A DNA stretch of 64,000 nt from Deltaproteobacteria bacterium (lineage in GTDB: Bacteria > Myxococcota > JADLHZ01), in contig JADLHZ010000020.1 of the NCBI GenBank assembly GCA_020848545.1, positions 46,032 to 110,031 of the forward strand. The letters run 5' to 3'. Under the pieces are notes generated by a model that worked only from the letters and a program-made list of their open reading frames with translations, did no database searches and had not been told where the DNA came from. Below, in pieces: positions 52,217 to 61,234 of the stretch; the stretch's first letter is position 1, and each line of letters starts with the position of its first letter. The position numbers and the translations under genes were made by a program.

Positions 52217-53863
52217 GTGCATTGGGGTCTCGATCTCGGGACGTCGAACACCGGCCTCGCGCGCTGGAACGAAGAGCAAGAGCGCCCGGAGTTCGTCCTC
52301 CTCCCAGAAGTTTGTCGCAGCCCCCGGAGTGAAGATCCGCTGGAAGCGCCGCGCCTCGTGCCGTCGGTGACCTTCCTCTTGCAGCCGCAGGGCTTCCCCG
52401 GATCGTTTCTGCGCAAGCGCACGCTCTGGGGCAAGGACGTCGACATTGGGCGCAAGGCCGCCGAGCAAAACGAGACCGGCCTGCAACGCGCGTTCGTGCC
52501 GAACTTCAAGACGCAGCTGATGCACGAGCCCGAGCGCCCGCTCGCGCGCTTTCGCGGCCGTGACGTCAACGCGCGCGAGGTTGGCCGCCGCTTCGTGCGC
52601 GAGCTGTGCCGGCAGGTGAAGCTGGTCGCCAACGAGAAGATCGAAGAGATCACGGTCGCCACGCCGGTCGAAGCGTTCGAGGCGTTTCGCGTCGAGGTGA
52701 CGCAAGCGCTGCGGGCCGCGCGGGTGAAGCGCGTGCGCTTCGTCGACGAGCCGGTGGCGGCCGCGATGGGCTACGGGCTCACGCTGGCGAGCGACCAGCA
52801 GGTGCTCGTCGTCGACATCGGCGGCGGCACGATGCACGTCGCCAACGTGGCGCTCAGCGTGAAGGGCGCGCGGGGCGGAGCGTGCCGCGTGGTTGCCAAG
52901 TCCGGCCGGCCGATCGGCGGCAACGTCGTCGACAAGTGGCTGCTCGACGCGTTCTGCGAGAAGCTCGGGTACGACTTTACCCCAGCGGGCGACGAATGGG
53001 AGCGCGTGCTCTGGCACCGCTTCACGCTCGAAGAAGCGCGCCGCGTGAAGGAGGCGCTGTTCTTTCGCGAGGAAGAGAGCTTCCTCTTGGCGCCGCCCGA
53101 GAACCTGCGCCGCGTCGAGGCGCGCAAGAAGCCGGACACGCTGCGGGTGCGGCGCGAAGACATCGTCGCGATCCTGAAGGAGCGCGGCTTCTACGACGCG
53201 CTTTCGCGGTGCATCGACGAGGTCATGGCGATGGACAACAAGGTCGACGACGTGCTCGTCGTCGGCGGATCGACGCTGCTCCCTGGCGTCTACAAGCTGC
53301 TCGAAGAGCGCTTCGGCCGCGATCGCGTGCGCGCGTGGCTGCCGTTCGAGGCGGTCGCTTACGGCGCGTCGGTGTTCGCCGCCGGCGCATTCGAGCACCA
53401 CGACTACGTGCTGCACGACTACGCGATCGTCACGCACAACGCGCACACGAAGCAGAAAGAATACACGGTCATCGTCCCGCGCGGGACGCGCTTCCCGACG
53501 CCGGGGCCGGTGTGGCAGCAGAAGCTCGTGCCGACGTGCGCGCTCGGTGAGCCGGAGACCTTCTTCAAGCTCGTGGTCTGCGAGATCGGCCGCTCGGTCG
53601 AGAACGAAATGCGGCTGCACTATGACGAGAGCGGCCAGCTGAAGAAGCTCGCGCGCCAGAGCGGCGACAAGGTGATCGTGCCGCTGAACGAAGAGAACCC
53701 CACGCTCGGCACGATCGATCCGCCGCACCAGCCGCACGATCGCAAGCCGCGCCTCGAGGTGGGCTTCACCGTCAACGCCGAGCGCTGGCTCTGCGTGCGC
53801 GTGCACGATCTCATGAGCAACAAGCGCCTCCTCGACGACGAGCCGGTCGTCCGCGTCCTGTGA
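52217..53863 (+). CDS. Hsp70/DnaK-like ATPase without a full substrate domain
   Basis: 548 residues from GTG 52217. The Hsp70 nucleotide-binding motifs are clear: GLDLGTSNTGLARW (phosphate 1), VDEPVAAAMGYG (connect), VVDIGGGTMHVANV (phosphate 2) and VLVVGGSTLLPGV (adenosine). The C-terminal 150 residues resemble a short beta-sandwich and lack the helical lid, so this is not housekeeping DnaK. Its TGA overlaps the GTG of the following HEAT-repeat membrane protein, pointing to a joint function. Confidence 0.85.
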   Translation: MHWGLDLGTSNTGLARWNEEQERPEFVLLPEVCRSPRSEDPLEAPRLVPSVTFLLQPQGFPGSFLRKRTLWGKDVDIGRKAAEQNETGLQRAFVPNFKTQLMHEPERPLARFRGRDVNAREVGRRFVRELCRQVKLVANEKIEEITVATPVEAFEAFRVEVTQALRAARVKRVRFVDEPVAAAMGYGLTLASDQQVLVVDIGGGTMHVANVALSVKGARGGACRVVAKSGRPIGGNVVDKWLLDAFCEKLGYDFTPAGDEWERVLWHRFTLEEARRVKEALFFREEESFLLAPPENLRRVEARKKPDTLRVRREDIVAILKERGFYDALSRCIDEVMAMDNKVDDVLVVGGSTLLPGVYKLLEERFGRDRVRAWLPFEAVAYGASVFAAGAFEHHDYVLHDYAIVTHNAHTKQKEYTVIVPRGTRFPTPGPVWQQKLVPTCALGEPETFFKLVVCEIGRSVENEMRLHYDESGQLKKLARQSGDKVIVPLNEENPTLGTIDPPHQPHDRKPRLEVGFTVNAERWLCVRVHDLMSNKRLLDDEPVVRVL

Positions 53864-55128
53864 GCGTCGCGGATTTCCTCACCGGAGCCATGGTCCTCGG
53901 CGTCGTCGGGTTCGTGTGGGCCGTCGCGTCATGGGCGAGCGTGCAGCATCTCAAAGAGATCCCGTTGCGGGCGGCGCGCCTCGGATTCTCGCTCCATCGC
54001 GGCGTGTACGAACAGACGTTCGGCCGCGCGGTGCTGCGCTTCGCGTCGACCGGCCCAGAAAACGTGGTGCTCTCGCTCGATCTGCGAGAGATCGTCGGCA
54101 CGGCGCTCTGCCTGCGCAAGCGCGCGCTGTTCAGCTCGAAGCGGCTGGTCACGGGCGAAACCGCGCTCGATCAAGGCTTCGACATCCAAGATCCGCTGGC
54201 CGCCACCGCGTTCTTGGCGCCGTTCTCCGATCTCATCTGCGGCTTCTTCGCCGACCTCGGGCCCTCCGAGTCGCTCGAGTGCGATCACGGCGTGTTCATC
54301 TTCACCGCGAAAGGGCGGGAGGCGACGAAGGCGAGCGAAGGTTGGATCACGCGCCTGCGCATGCTCGCCAATACCATCGACAACGGCCAGCTCGGCGCCG
54401 ACGTCATGCTGCGCCGCAACCTCATGGCGATGGATCCAGGCCTCCGCTTGCGCAGCTTGCAGCTCTTGGAGTCATCGTTCCCCGGCAGCGCGGTGCACAA
54501 GTCGGCGATCGCCGATGCCGCGGAGGACACCGACCACGCCGTGCGCATCGAGGCGGCGCGTCAACGCAGGGACGCGCAGACGTTGCGGACCATCGCGCTC
54601 GACGACACGGTCGACGCCGAGCTGCGGGCGCTCGCGGTCGACGCCCACGGGCGGGTGACAAAGGCGCCCGCGCATGTGGCGCTGCTCAAAGAGCTCGTGA
54701 CGGATCGGGAAGAGCGCTTGAGCCTCCTCGCGATCAAGGAGCTGAAGGCCCTGCGCGCGCCGGACTTGGCCAAGCGCTTCGTGCGCCTGCTCGACGTGGC
54801 CAAGGGCCCGCGGCAGCGCGCGCTGCTCGACGCGCTCGTTCGGCTCGGCGATCCGTCGATTGAAAGTGCGCTCGCGGACTTCTTCGAGCGCTTGGACGAT
54901 GAGGGCAAGCGCATCGCGTGTCAGGTGTTCGGCCGCTTTGGATCCGTGAAGAGTGTGGCGCTCCTGCGACGGACGGCGGAGAACGCCTCGGCCATCACCG
55001 GACGCGCGCTGCGGCAAGAAGCGGAGCAGGCGATCGCGATGATTCAGAGCCGCACGCACGGTGCGGAGGCGGGGCAGGTGAGCGTCGTGTCGGGTGGCGA
55101 AGTGAGCGTCGTCGGGAAGAAGCCGTGA
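53860..55128 (+). CDS. Membrane-anchored HEAT-repeat protein
   Basis: 422 residues from GTG 53860 (GTGA overlap). An N-terminal helix (GAMVLGVVGFVWAVASWA) anchors a domain of about 180 residues, followed by HEAT-type helical repeats (ADAAEDTDHAVRIEAARQR, LLAIKELKALRAPDLAKRF, ALLDALVRLGDPSIESALA). It likely faces the cytoplasm as a scaffold for the Hsp70-like ATPase encoded just upstream. It ends right at the start of the repeat element at 55129. Confidence 0.7.
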   Translation: MSVADFLTGAMVLGVVGFVWAVASWASVQHLKEIPLRAARLGFSLHRGVYEQTFGRAVLRFASTGPENVVLSLDLREIVGTALCLRKRALFSSKRLVTGETALDQGFDIQDPLAATAFLAPFSDLICGFFADLGPSESLECDHGVFIFTAKGREATKASEGWITRLRMLANTIDNGQLGADVMLRRNLMAMDPGLRLRSLQLLESSFPGSAVHKSAIADAAEDTDHAVRIEAARQRRDAQTLRTIALDDTVDAELRALAVDAHGRVTKAPAHVALLKELVTDREERLSLLAIKELKALRAPDLAKRFVRLLDVAKGPRQRALLDALVRLGDPSIESALADFFERLDDEGKRIACQVFGRFGSVKSVALLRRTAENASAITGRALRQEAEQAIAMIQSRTHGAEAGQVSVVSGGEVSVVGKKP

Positions 55129-55312
55129 CTAGAGCACATCTCACAACCCCGTTTTCGGCTGCAAACGCCGCTTTCGGCCTGATCCACCCGTCCTCGCTCC
55201 TCGCTTGTGCGACGTGGCTGGCGCCACGCCTCCGCGCTCGTCGCTACGGGCGGGCGCCTCAGGCTCGAAATCGACGTTTTCGCTTCGAAAAGGGGTTATG
55301 AGATGCGCTCTA
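55129..55312. repeat. Dispersed repeat with terminal inverted repeats (MITE-like), full copy
   Basis: A 184-base element that fills the gap between convergent genes. Its ends are imperfect inverted repeats of about 40 bases: the left starts CTAGAGCACATCTCACAACC and the right end, read in reverse, TAGAGCGCATCTCATAACC. The first 140 bases recur at 63861-64000 with five mismatches. It has no ORF of its own. It may be a non-autonomous mobile element or a bidirectional terminator/REP-type sequence. Confidence 0.85.
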
Positions 55313-55588
55313 ATCTTCCTGGAGGCGCTGGCGGATCTCGGCGGCTTGCTTCTTCAGCTGGCCGATGCGCTTCGACAGCGCCTTGATGTCTTTCTGCGAC
55401 GGCAGACCATAGAGGTGCAGCACCTGCTCGGCGAGCTCTTCGAGCTGCGACTTGCCCTTTTGCAGCGCGTCCATCGCCTTCAGCAGCCGCTGCTGGTTCT
55501 TCGGATCGTTCATGAGCTTCATGCCGATCTCCATGCCGCGCTGCTTCACCTTGGCCCCGATGCCTTTTCGCTTCTCTCTGTCGGTCAT
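55310..55588 (-). CDS. Small coiled-coil hypothetical protein
   Basis: 92 residues, highly charged, mostly alpha-helical with heptad-like spacing (IGQLKKQAAEIRQRLQED at the end). No signal peptide. The TAG stop (55310-55312) lies inside the right terminal repeat of the element at 55129-55312, so the original C-terminus may have been altered by the insertion. Function unknown. Confidence 0.6.
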   Translation of the reverse strand: MTDREKRKGIGAKVKQRGMEIGMKLMNDPKNQQRLLKAMDALQKGKSQLEELAEQVLHLYGLPSQKDIKALSKRIGQLKKQAAEIRQRLQED

Positions 55589-55674
55589 CGTCCCTCGTTT
55601 CTTGGCACTTCGTGAGCCTTGTACCTCAGTGAAAACGCTGGCGCAATTGGCGATGACGTGATGAGATCTCCTGC

Positions 55675-56127
55675 ATGATCTTCGGTACCACCATGGGCAC
55701 GAGCCGAACCGAGCGCCTCGGCGGACTCGGCGGCGACACCTCGATGTCCGATGTCCATCCGAGGCTCGCGGGACCAGACGGCGCCATCCTCGGCGAGGTC
55801 TCGGTGAGCGGCCCTTTCGGCGACGCGCGCGCTGAGTACGCGAGTCTGTCGAACGGCATGTGCGTCTACAACTTTGCGCCGGGACCGCAGGCGGGGCCGG
55901 GATCGCCTGGCCGTGGCGACATGTTCGACATGCTGCTCGTGCGAGTCTTGCGCGCCAATGGTGTGCCGCCGAGCCGCATCTCGGCGGTCGCGCGCGAGCT
56001 CTGCCATCAGAATGAATCTCTCCGCACGGCGCGCGCGGCGTTTGTCGCCAGCACGAGCCCGACGACTCCCGTCGCGATCCCGCCGTTTCCGCGCTTCGAC
56101 GGCTCGTCGTCGTCCAATATCGCTTGA
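55675..56127 (+). CDS. Hypothetical protein, 150 residues
   Basis: 150 residues from ATG 55675 with strong G/C third-position bias. Gly- and Ser/Pro-rich ends flank a central part (GEVSVSGPFGDARAEYASLS, DMFDMLLVRVLRANG) that I cannot assign. Its TGA overlaps the TTG of the exported protein downstream, so they are probably one operon with the dehydrogenase that follows. A rival minus-strand frame covers the same bases but has Arg-rich, shadow-like composition. Confidence 0.5.
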   Translation: MIFGTTMGTSRTERLGGLGGDTSMSDVHPRLAGPDGAILGEVSVSGPFGDARAEYASLSNGMCVYNFAPGPQAGPGSPGRGDMFDMLLVRVLRANGVPPSRISAVARELCHQNESLRTARAAFVASTSPTTPVAIPPFPRFDGSSSSNIA

Positions 56128-56645
56128 TCCTGCTCGCGCTGCTCGTCCTCGCCTCGCCTGATCTGCCGGAGCTGCAGGCAGCATCGCCGTTCTATCTGCG
56201 CGTGTCGAAGACAGAGGCGGGCTACGAGATCGCGCTGATGAACCGCTCGAAGAAGCCGCACTACTTCTACTTCGACTCGGTGCTGCAACCCGTCGAGCCG
56301 GTGCTCGTCGACGTTGAGGGCCGCATCATGACGGCGTTGCGTATGGACGCGCCGGCGCTCGCAAGAGACGCGCGTGCGTGGCGAAAGAACTTTCGTTGGC
56401 TCGGCGCTGGGCAGCAGGTGCCGATCGCGTCAGCGACGATCAGCGGGAGCGCGCTCGAGAAATTTCGCCTCGACAGCAAGCCGTTCATGGTCGATCTCTT
56501 GGACGCCGGCCGCTACAAGCTGTCCTTCGTCTGGCGATCGCGCGTACAGAAGTGCGAGGACTGCACGCCGGAGCAAGATCGCGAGCACGACAAGCTGTGG
56601 ACCGGCGTGATCCGCTCGAACGAGCTCGAGGTGGTGCTCAAATGA
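56124..56645 (+). CDS. Exported hypothetical protein
   Basis: 173 residues from TTG 56124 (TTGA overlap). A short signal peptide (ILLALLVLASPDLPELQAA) precedes a beta-rich domain with HYFYFDSVLQPVEPVLVDVE and a Cys pair (KCEDCTPEQD). It resembles small periplasmic immunoglobulin-like domains. It is coupled to the dehydrogenase gene by ATGA. Function unknown. Confidence 0.6.
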   Translation: MILLALLVLASPDLPELQAASPFYLRVSKTEAGYEIALMNRSKKPHYFYFDSVLQPVEPVLVDVEGRIMTALRMDAPALARDARAWRKNFRWLGAGQQVPIASATISGSALEKFRLDSKPFMVDLLDAGRYKLSFVWRSRVQKCEDCTPEQDREHDKLWTGVIRSNELEVVLK

Positions 56646-57484
56646 ACGGCAAGATCTGCATCGTCACTGGCGCGAGCTCCGGCATCGGCAAAGAAGCGGC
56701 GATCGCCTTGGCCGCGGCGGGCGCCCGCGTCGTCCTCGTTTGTCGCGATCAGCAGCGCGGCGACGCGGCGGTGCGCGACGTGCGCGCAGCGGCACAACAT
56801 GGCGGCAGCGCCGAGCTCGTGCTGTGCGATCTCGGCTCGCTCGCGTCCGTGCGCCAGGCGACCGACGCGATCGCCGCGAAGCTCACGCACATCGACGTGC
56901 TCATCAACAACGCCGGCATCTACCAAGGCACGCGTGAAGTCACCGCCGACGGTCACGAGCTCACCTTCGCGACGAACCACTTGGGCCCGTTTTTGTTCAC
57001 CGTGCGGCTGCTCGACAAGGTGAAGGCGGCCAAAGCGGGCCGGATTATCAACGTGTCGAGCCATGGCCACAAAGGCGCGAAGCTCGATCTCTCCGATCCG
57101 AGCTTCGCGCGGCGCCGCTACAAGGCGATCGAGCAGTACTGCAACACGAAGCTGATGAACCTCCTGTTCACGCGGGCGCTCGCCGCTCGCTTGAAAGGCA
57201 CGCCGCACACCGCGAACGCGATGCACCCGGGCGCCGTCTCGACGCGCTGGGCGAGCGGCTCGAACGACTGGTTCGCGCGCCTCGTCGCGATCGGCCGGCC
57301 CTTCCTGCGCAGCGCGAAGAAGGGCGCCGAGACGGTCGTCTGGCTGGCGACGTCGCCCGAGGTCGCGACGACGAGCGGCGAGTACTTCATGGACAAGAAG
57401 CGTGCACGGATGCGGCGCGTGGCGAAGAACGACGCGCTCGCCGAAGAGCTATGGACCCTGAGTGAACGGCTCGCCGGACACTAA
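56642..57484 (+). CDS. Short-chain dehydrogenase/reductase
   Basis: 280 residues. The cofactor motif is TGASSGIG (residues 9-16), the structural motif is NNAG and the catalytic set includes INVSS and the QYCNTK Tyr-x3-Lys. The long C-terminus and THIDVLINNAG pattern recall retinol-dehydrogenase-like members. It oxidises or reduces an alcohol/ketone with NAD(P); the substrate is not evident. Confidence 0.9.
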   Translation: MNGKICIVTGASSGIGKEAAIALAAAGARVVLVCRDQQRGDAAVRDVRAAAQHGGSAELVLCDLGSLASVRQATDAIAAKLTHIDVLINNAGIYQGTREVTADGHELTFATNHLGPFLFTVRLLDKVKAAKAGRIINVSSHGHKGAKLDLSDPSFARRRYKAIEQYCNTKLMNLLFTRALAARLKGTPHTANAMHPGAVSTRWASGSNDWFARLVAIGRPFLRSAKKGAETVVWLATSPEVATTSGEYFMDKKRARMRRVAKNDALAEELWTLSERLAGH

Positions 57485-57496
57485 GAGCGGCGGCCC

Positions 57497-58729
57497 TCAC
57501 TCTTTCGCCCGATCGAACCTTGCCGCGCCCACCTGGCGGCGCGCTTCGTCGTCTTCGTTGTCTTCGACGCGCGCGCCGAGTAAGTCCGCAGTCGCGATCG
57601 CGTCGCTGCCGAACTTCTCGGCGATCTTGTCGAGTGCTTTGTTCAGCTTTCCGCGTCGCTCGCTTTGTAGGGTCTTTGCGGTGGCGAAGAGCTCGACCTG
57701 CCCGCCGGTTTCGCCGATGTCTTGCGCCGACACGCCGGTCAGCCGAACACGCTTGCCGCTCGGCGCGCGTTCGAGCAGGGCCAACGCTTCTTGGTAGAGG
57801 GCTTGCCCGTCGTCGGTCGGTGCATCGAGCGTCTTGCGCCGCGTGAGCAGCTGAAAGTCCGCGAGCTTGAGCTTCAGCTGCACGACCCGCGTCTTCAACC
57901 CGTGCTTGCGCAGCCGGACGCCGACGCGCAGCGCCTGTTGGTGGATGTAGGGGTGCAGCGCTTCTCCGATCGCGATGTCGTGCTCGAAGGTGTCTTCGGC
58001 GCCGATGCTCTTGGCCGCCCGATCGCTCTCGACCGCGCGCGCGTCGATGCCCTGGCTCAGCTCCCAGAGGTGTACGCCGCCGCTGCCCAGGTATTCGTCG
58101 AGCCACTTCGCCCCGCGCGCCGCCACGTCGCCGATCGTCTTCAAGCCGAGCGTGCGCATGCGCTCCTCTGTCTTCGGCCCGACGCCCCAGAGCCGTGAGA
58201 CTGGCAGCGGCGAGAGGAACGCGATCGTGTCTTCGGCGCGCACCTCGCGTTGCCCGTTCGGCTTGGCGATGTCGGACGCCATCTTCGCCACGAACTTCAC
58301 GCTGGCGATCCCAGCCGACGCCGGCAGCTGGACTTCTTCGGCGATCTCGCGCCGGATCCGCGCGGCGATCGCTTGCGCCGGCCCAAAGAGCTTCAACGAT
58401 CCGGTCACGTCGAGAAACGCCTCGTCGAGGGAGAGCGGCTCGATCTCGGGCGTGTAGCGTTCGAAGATCGCGAAGACGCGCTCGCTCGCCTCGAGGTACG
58501 CGGAGAAGCGCGGAGGCACGACGATCGCTCTTGGCGCCAAGCGCACGGCGTGCGCCATCGGCATTGCGCTCCGCACGCCGAAGGGCCTCACCTCGTAGGA
58601 CGCCGCGAGCACCACACCGCGCTTCGGGTGACCGCCGACGATCACCGGCTTGCCGGCGAGCTCCGGAGCGTCGCGCTGCTCGACCGACGCGTAAAATGCA
58701 TCCATATCGACGTGGATGATCGCGCGCAT
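57497..58729 (-). CDS. dinB: DNA polymerase IV (DinB)
   Basis: 410 residues of Y-family polymerase. Catalytic Asp8 (HVDMDAFYASVE) and Asp102/Glu103 (LSLDEAFLDVT) are present, with Tyr13 at the steric gate, a helix-hairpin-helix (LPVSRLWGVGPKTEERM) and a little-finger domain. It copies past damaged DNA. The C-terminus lacks a clear beta-clamp-binding motif at the very end and is acidic (EDNEDDEARR). ATG 58729; the longer frame upstream is antisense-type sequence inside the amidase gene. Confidence 0.95.
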   Translation of the reverse strand: MRAIIHVDMDAFYASVEQRDAPELAGKPVIVGGHPKRGVVLAASYEVRPFGVRSAMPMAHAVRLAPRAIVVPPRFSAYLEASERVFAIFERYTPEIEPLSLDEAFLDVTGSLKLFGPAQAIAARIRREIAEEVQLPASAGIASVKFVAKMASDIAKPNGQREVRAEDTIAFLSPLPVSRLWGVGPKTEERMRTLGLKTIGDVAARGAKWLDEYLGSGGVHLWELSQGIDARAVESDRAAKSIGAEDTFEHDIAIGEALHPYIHQQALRVGVRLRKHGLKTRVVQLKLKLADFQLLTRRKTLDAPTDDGQALYQEALALLERAPSGKRVRLTGVSAQDIGETGGQVELFATAKTLQSERRGKLNKALDKIAEKFGSDAIATADLLGARVEDNEDDEARRQVGAARFDRAKE

Positions 58730-58737
58730 CGCCAATT

Positions 58738-60111
58738 CTACGCCGCGTGCGCGCTGATCTGCGGCTTGCGTGCGCGGCGCTCTTTGGCGAAGTCGGCCTC
58801 GAGCGCGCGCATGAGGCGCAACACCGTCAGATCGTCGTGACGCTTGGCCGCGATCTGCACGCCGAAGGGCTGGCCGCCGGCGCCGAAGCCGATCGGCACG
58901 CTGCCCGCGGGCTGGCCGCTCAGGTTGAACACCGCGGTGAAGGCGCCGATCGGCGCGGCAGCGAAGAACGCGCTGGCGCCGTCCATGTGTCGAAACGAGC
59001 CGTTCGGCGGCGCAAAGGTGCCGACGGTCGGCGAGATCCAGACGTCGGCCGGCTCGAACCAGCGATCGATGCGCTCGGCGATGCCGCGCTTGTGGTTGGC
59101 GACCTCGTGTCGTGCGAGCGTGCGGCCGTGCGATCGCAGCCAGCGAGCGACCGGGCTCATGCCGCGATCGATCGGGATCGGCAGATCGGCGACGAGGCGC
59201 TGCCAGATCGGCACGAACTCCTCGACCTTGCCGGCGAACCACGGCGCCTCGTCCACTTGGTGCCCCGCGCGAAGGAACCACTCGGCCACCCGGCGCACGC
59301 CGTCTTTGATCGCGGGCTCGGTCGGCGAGATCGTCGTGTCGTACGAGACCATGACGCGCAAGTGGCGCTTCGGCGCTGCGTCGAGCTTCGGCAGCAGCGC
59401 CTGCTCGCGATGCAGCGCCGCGAGCACGTCGACCATCGCGGCGAGGTCGCGCACGTTCGAGGCGATCGGCCCGTTCACCGTGAGGTCTGCGCGATCGAGC
59501 GTTTCGACGGGGTTCGGGACGAGCGCGTGCGTGGGCTTGAAGCCGAAGACGCCGCAGAACGCCGCTGGGATGCGGATCGATCCGGCGCCGTCGGATCCGT
59601 GCGCGAGCGAGAGCAAACCCGCGGCGACGGCCGAGCCCGATCCGCCGCTCGATCCGCCGGCGTTTCTCTCGGGCACGAAGGGATTCCTCGTGGGCGGATG
59701 AATCGGCGGCTCGGTGACCGGCATCGTGCCGAGCTCGCTGGTCGCCAGCTTGCCGACGATCGCCGCGCCGGCTGCCTTCAAGCGCGCCACGATGACGTCG
59801 TCCATGGGCGCCACGAAGTAACGCGTGAACGGCGTGCCGAAGCGGGTGAAGGTGCCGCGCACCATGTTCAGATCTTTGACGCCGATGACGGCGCCGTCGA
59901 GCGCGGAGCGCGGCGGCGCCTTCGCTTTGTCGGCGGCGCCCGCGCGGCGCAGGGCGTCGCGTGGGCAAAGGTCGGTGAAGGCGTTGAGCTGCGGGTTCAG
60001 CCGCTCGATCCGCTCCAAGTGCGCGCGCACGAGCTCGACGCGGCTCACTTGCCGCTTTTGAACGGCTTCGGCTTGCTCAACGGCGCTCTCGAAGTACATC
60101 GGTCCGGACAT
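58738..60111 (-). CDS. Amidase-signature family hydrolase
   Basis: 457 residues with the amidase signature: Lys79 (GVKDL), the cis-Ser in GGSSGGSGSAVAAGL (about residue 154) and the nucleophile Ser178 (GAGSIRIPA). It hydrolyses an amide bond; sequence does not tell whether it is a GatA-like or a secondary enzyme, but no gatB/gatC is adjacent. It ends 8 bases before the dinB start on the same strand, so the two may be cotranscribed. Confidence 0.9.
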   Translation of the reverse strand: MSGPMYFESAVEQAEAVQKRQVSRVELVRAHLERIERLNPQLNAFTDLCPRDALRRAGAADKAKAPPRSALDGAVIGVKDLNMVRGTFTRFGTPFTRYFVAPMDDVIVARLKAAGAAIVGKLATSELGTMPVTEPPIHPPTRNPFVPERNAGGSSGGSGSAVAAGLLSLAHGSDGAGSIRIPAAFCGVFGFKPTHALVPNPVETLDRADLTVNGPIASNVRDLAAMVDVLAALHREQALLPKLDAAPKRHLRVMVSYDTTISPTEPAIKDGVRRVAEWFLRAGHQVDEAPWFAGKVEEFVPIWQRLVADLPIPIDRGMSPVARWLRSHGRTLARHEVANHKRGIAERIDRWFEPADVWISPTVGTFAPPNGSFRHMDGASAFFAAAPIGAFTAVFNLSGQPAGSVPIGFGAGGQPFGVQIAAKRHDDLTVLRLMRALEADFAKERRARKPQISAHAA

Positions 60112-60189
60112 TTGAGGCCGGTCTTGGCACGAATGAAAACAGACCGGAAGATCCGGCGTTCTTCTCTGGCGTTTCGCCGGTCTCTCGAC

Positions 60190-60720
60190 TCACTCGGAGT
60201 CTAGGTGCTTCTCGCAAGCCCGCGTGAAGTCCGCCTGTTGCACGAGGTCGCCGGCGACCGCGCGCACGCCGCGGATCTGCGCGCGCAGCTCGACGAGCGC
60301 TTCTCGCGTCGGTGGATCGAGCTTCGGATCTTCGAGCGCTTGATCGAGCGCAGGCAAATACGCTTCGCAGAGCTGCTTCAACGCCGTCGAAGAGGCGCGC
60401 AAACGGTCGTTGTCGCCGGTCTTCAGGTCGCGCTGGGTGAGGCCGCTGTGGCGGTTGATGTGCATGATGGCGGCGTAGCGGCCCTCGGCGGTGTTCGTGT
60501 CCTGCAGCGCTTCGATCGTCGGTGCGGCAGCTTTGTCACCAGGCTTCGTCGCGAGCAGCGCCGCTTGCCCGGTCGCCGGCGCATCGGTCGCAGCCGGTAG
60601 ATCCGGCGTCGTAAGCGCGGTCGATGGCGTCGTCTTCTTGGGCGCCTCGACGGAAGGCTTCTCGGTGATCTTCGGCTCTACGATCGGCGGGCCGGGCGGA
60701 CGGGATCCGATGCGGGTCAT
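60190..60720 (-). CDS. Hypothetical protein of the type III translocator-like cassette
   Basis: 176 residues. The first 75 residues are Pro/Thr/Ala/Lys-rich and disordered; the C-terminal 100 are helical (STALKQLCEAYLPALDQALE, LVELRAQIRGVRAVAGD). No signal peptide. It is coupled to the SycD-like chaperone (ATGA), a typical place for a chaperone client, so it may be a second translocator or secreted effector. No family match is recognised. Confidence 0.55.
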   Translation of the reverse strand: MTRIGSRPPGPPIVEPKITEKPSVEAPKKTTPSTALTTPDLPAATDAPATGQAALLATKPGDKAAAPTIEALQDTNTAEGRYAAIMHINRHSGLTQRDLKTGDNDRLRASSTALKQLCEAYLPALDQALEDPKLDPPTREALVELRAQIRGVRAVAGDLVQQADFTRACEKHLDSE

Positions 60721-61226
60721 TTCTCCACCTCCGCCGCGCTCGCGTCTGTGCTCTTGATCGACGCGGCCAGGGTCTCTGCGCGTTGCTTGTACGCGGCGTG
60801 CTCCGGCATCGGGTGCGCCTTGAACAGCTCGAGGGTCGCTTCGAGCTCGAGCCATGCCGCCGTGCGCCGGCCTTGCTGCGCCATCACCTCGGCGCGAAAC
60901 ACGCGGCTGATGAGGTCGCTCGGATCGATGCGGAGCGTGATCGTATACAGGGTCTCGGCGATGGGCAGCGCCTTCATCCTGTGCATCGCGACCGCGAGCC
61001 CACGCCAGTAGCGGCCGTCGTCGTGATCGAGCACGATCAGCATCGCGAAGGTCTTTGCCGCGCGCATGAAGGTGCTCGCGGTGAGCTGGCGGCACGCGCT
61101 GACATATGTTGCCTCGAGATCCTTCTCGGTGAGGCCGAGCATGTCGTGCACGCGCAAGAGCTCCGCGTCTTCGCCGAAGATCAGCCGCTTCACTTGATCG
61201 AGCGCGTTCTTCGCTTGCGCGTCCAT
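60717..61226 (-). CDS. SycD/LcrH-type type III secretion chaperone
   Basis: 169 residues of three TPRs. The line LEATYVSACRQLTASTFMRA, then FAMLIVLDHDDGRYWRGLA, AETLYTITLRIDPSD and FRAEVMAQQGRRTAAWLEL follows the class II chaperone pattern (LE..Y..A, vLDh.DgrYw.GLa, AE...G...A). These chaperones keep hydrophobic translocators soluble before export. It sits between the large translocator-like gene and the small client-like gene. Confidence 0.75.
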   Translation of the reverse strand: MDAQAKNALDQVKRLIFGEDAELLRVHDMLGLTEKDLEATYVSACRQLTASTFMRAAKTFAMLIVLDHDDGRYWRGLAVAMHRMKALPIAETLYTITLRIDPSDLISRVFRAEVMAQQGRRTAAWLELEATLELFKAHPMPEHAAYKQRAETLAASIKSTDASAAEVEK

Positions 61227-61234
61227 CGTCTCCC

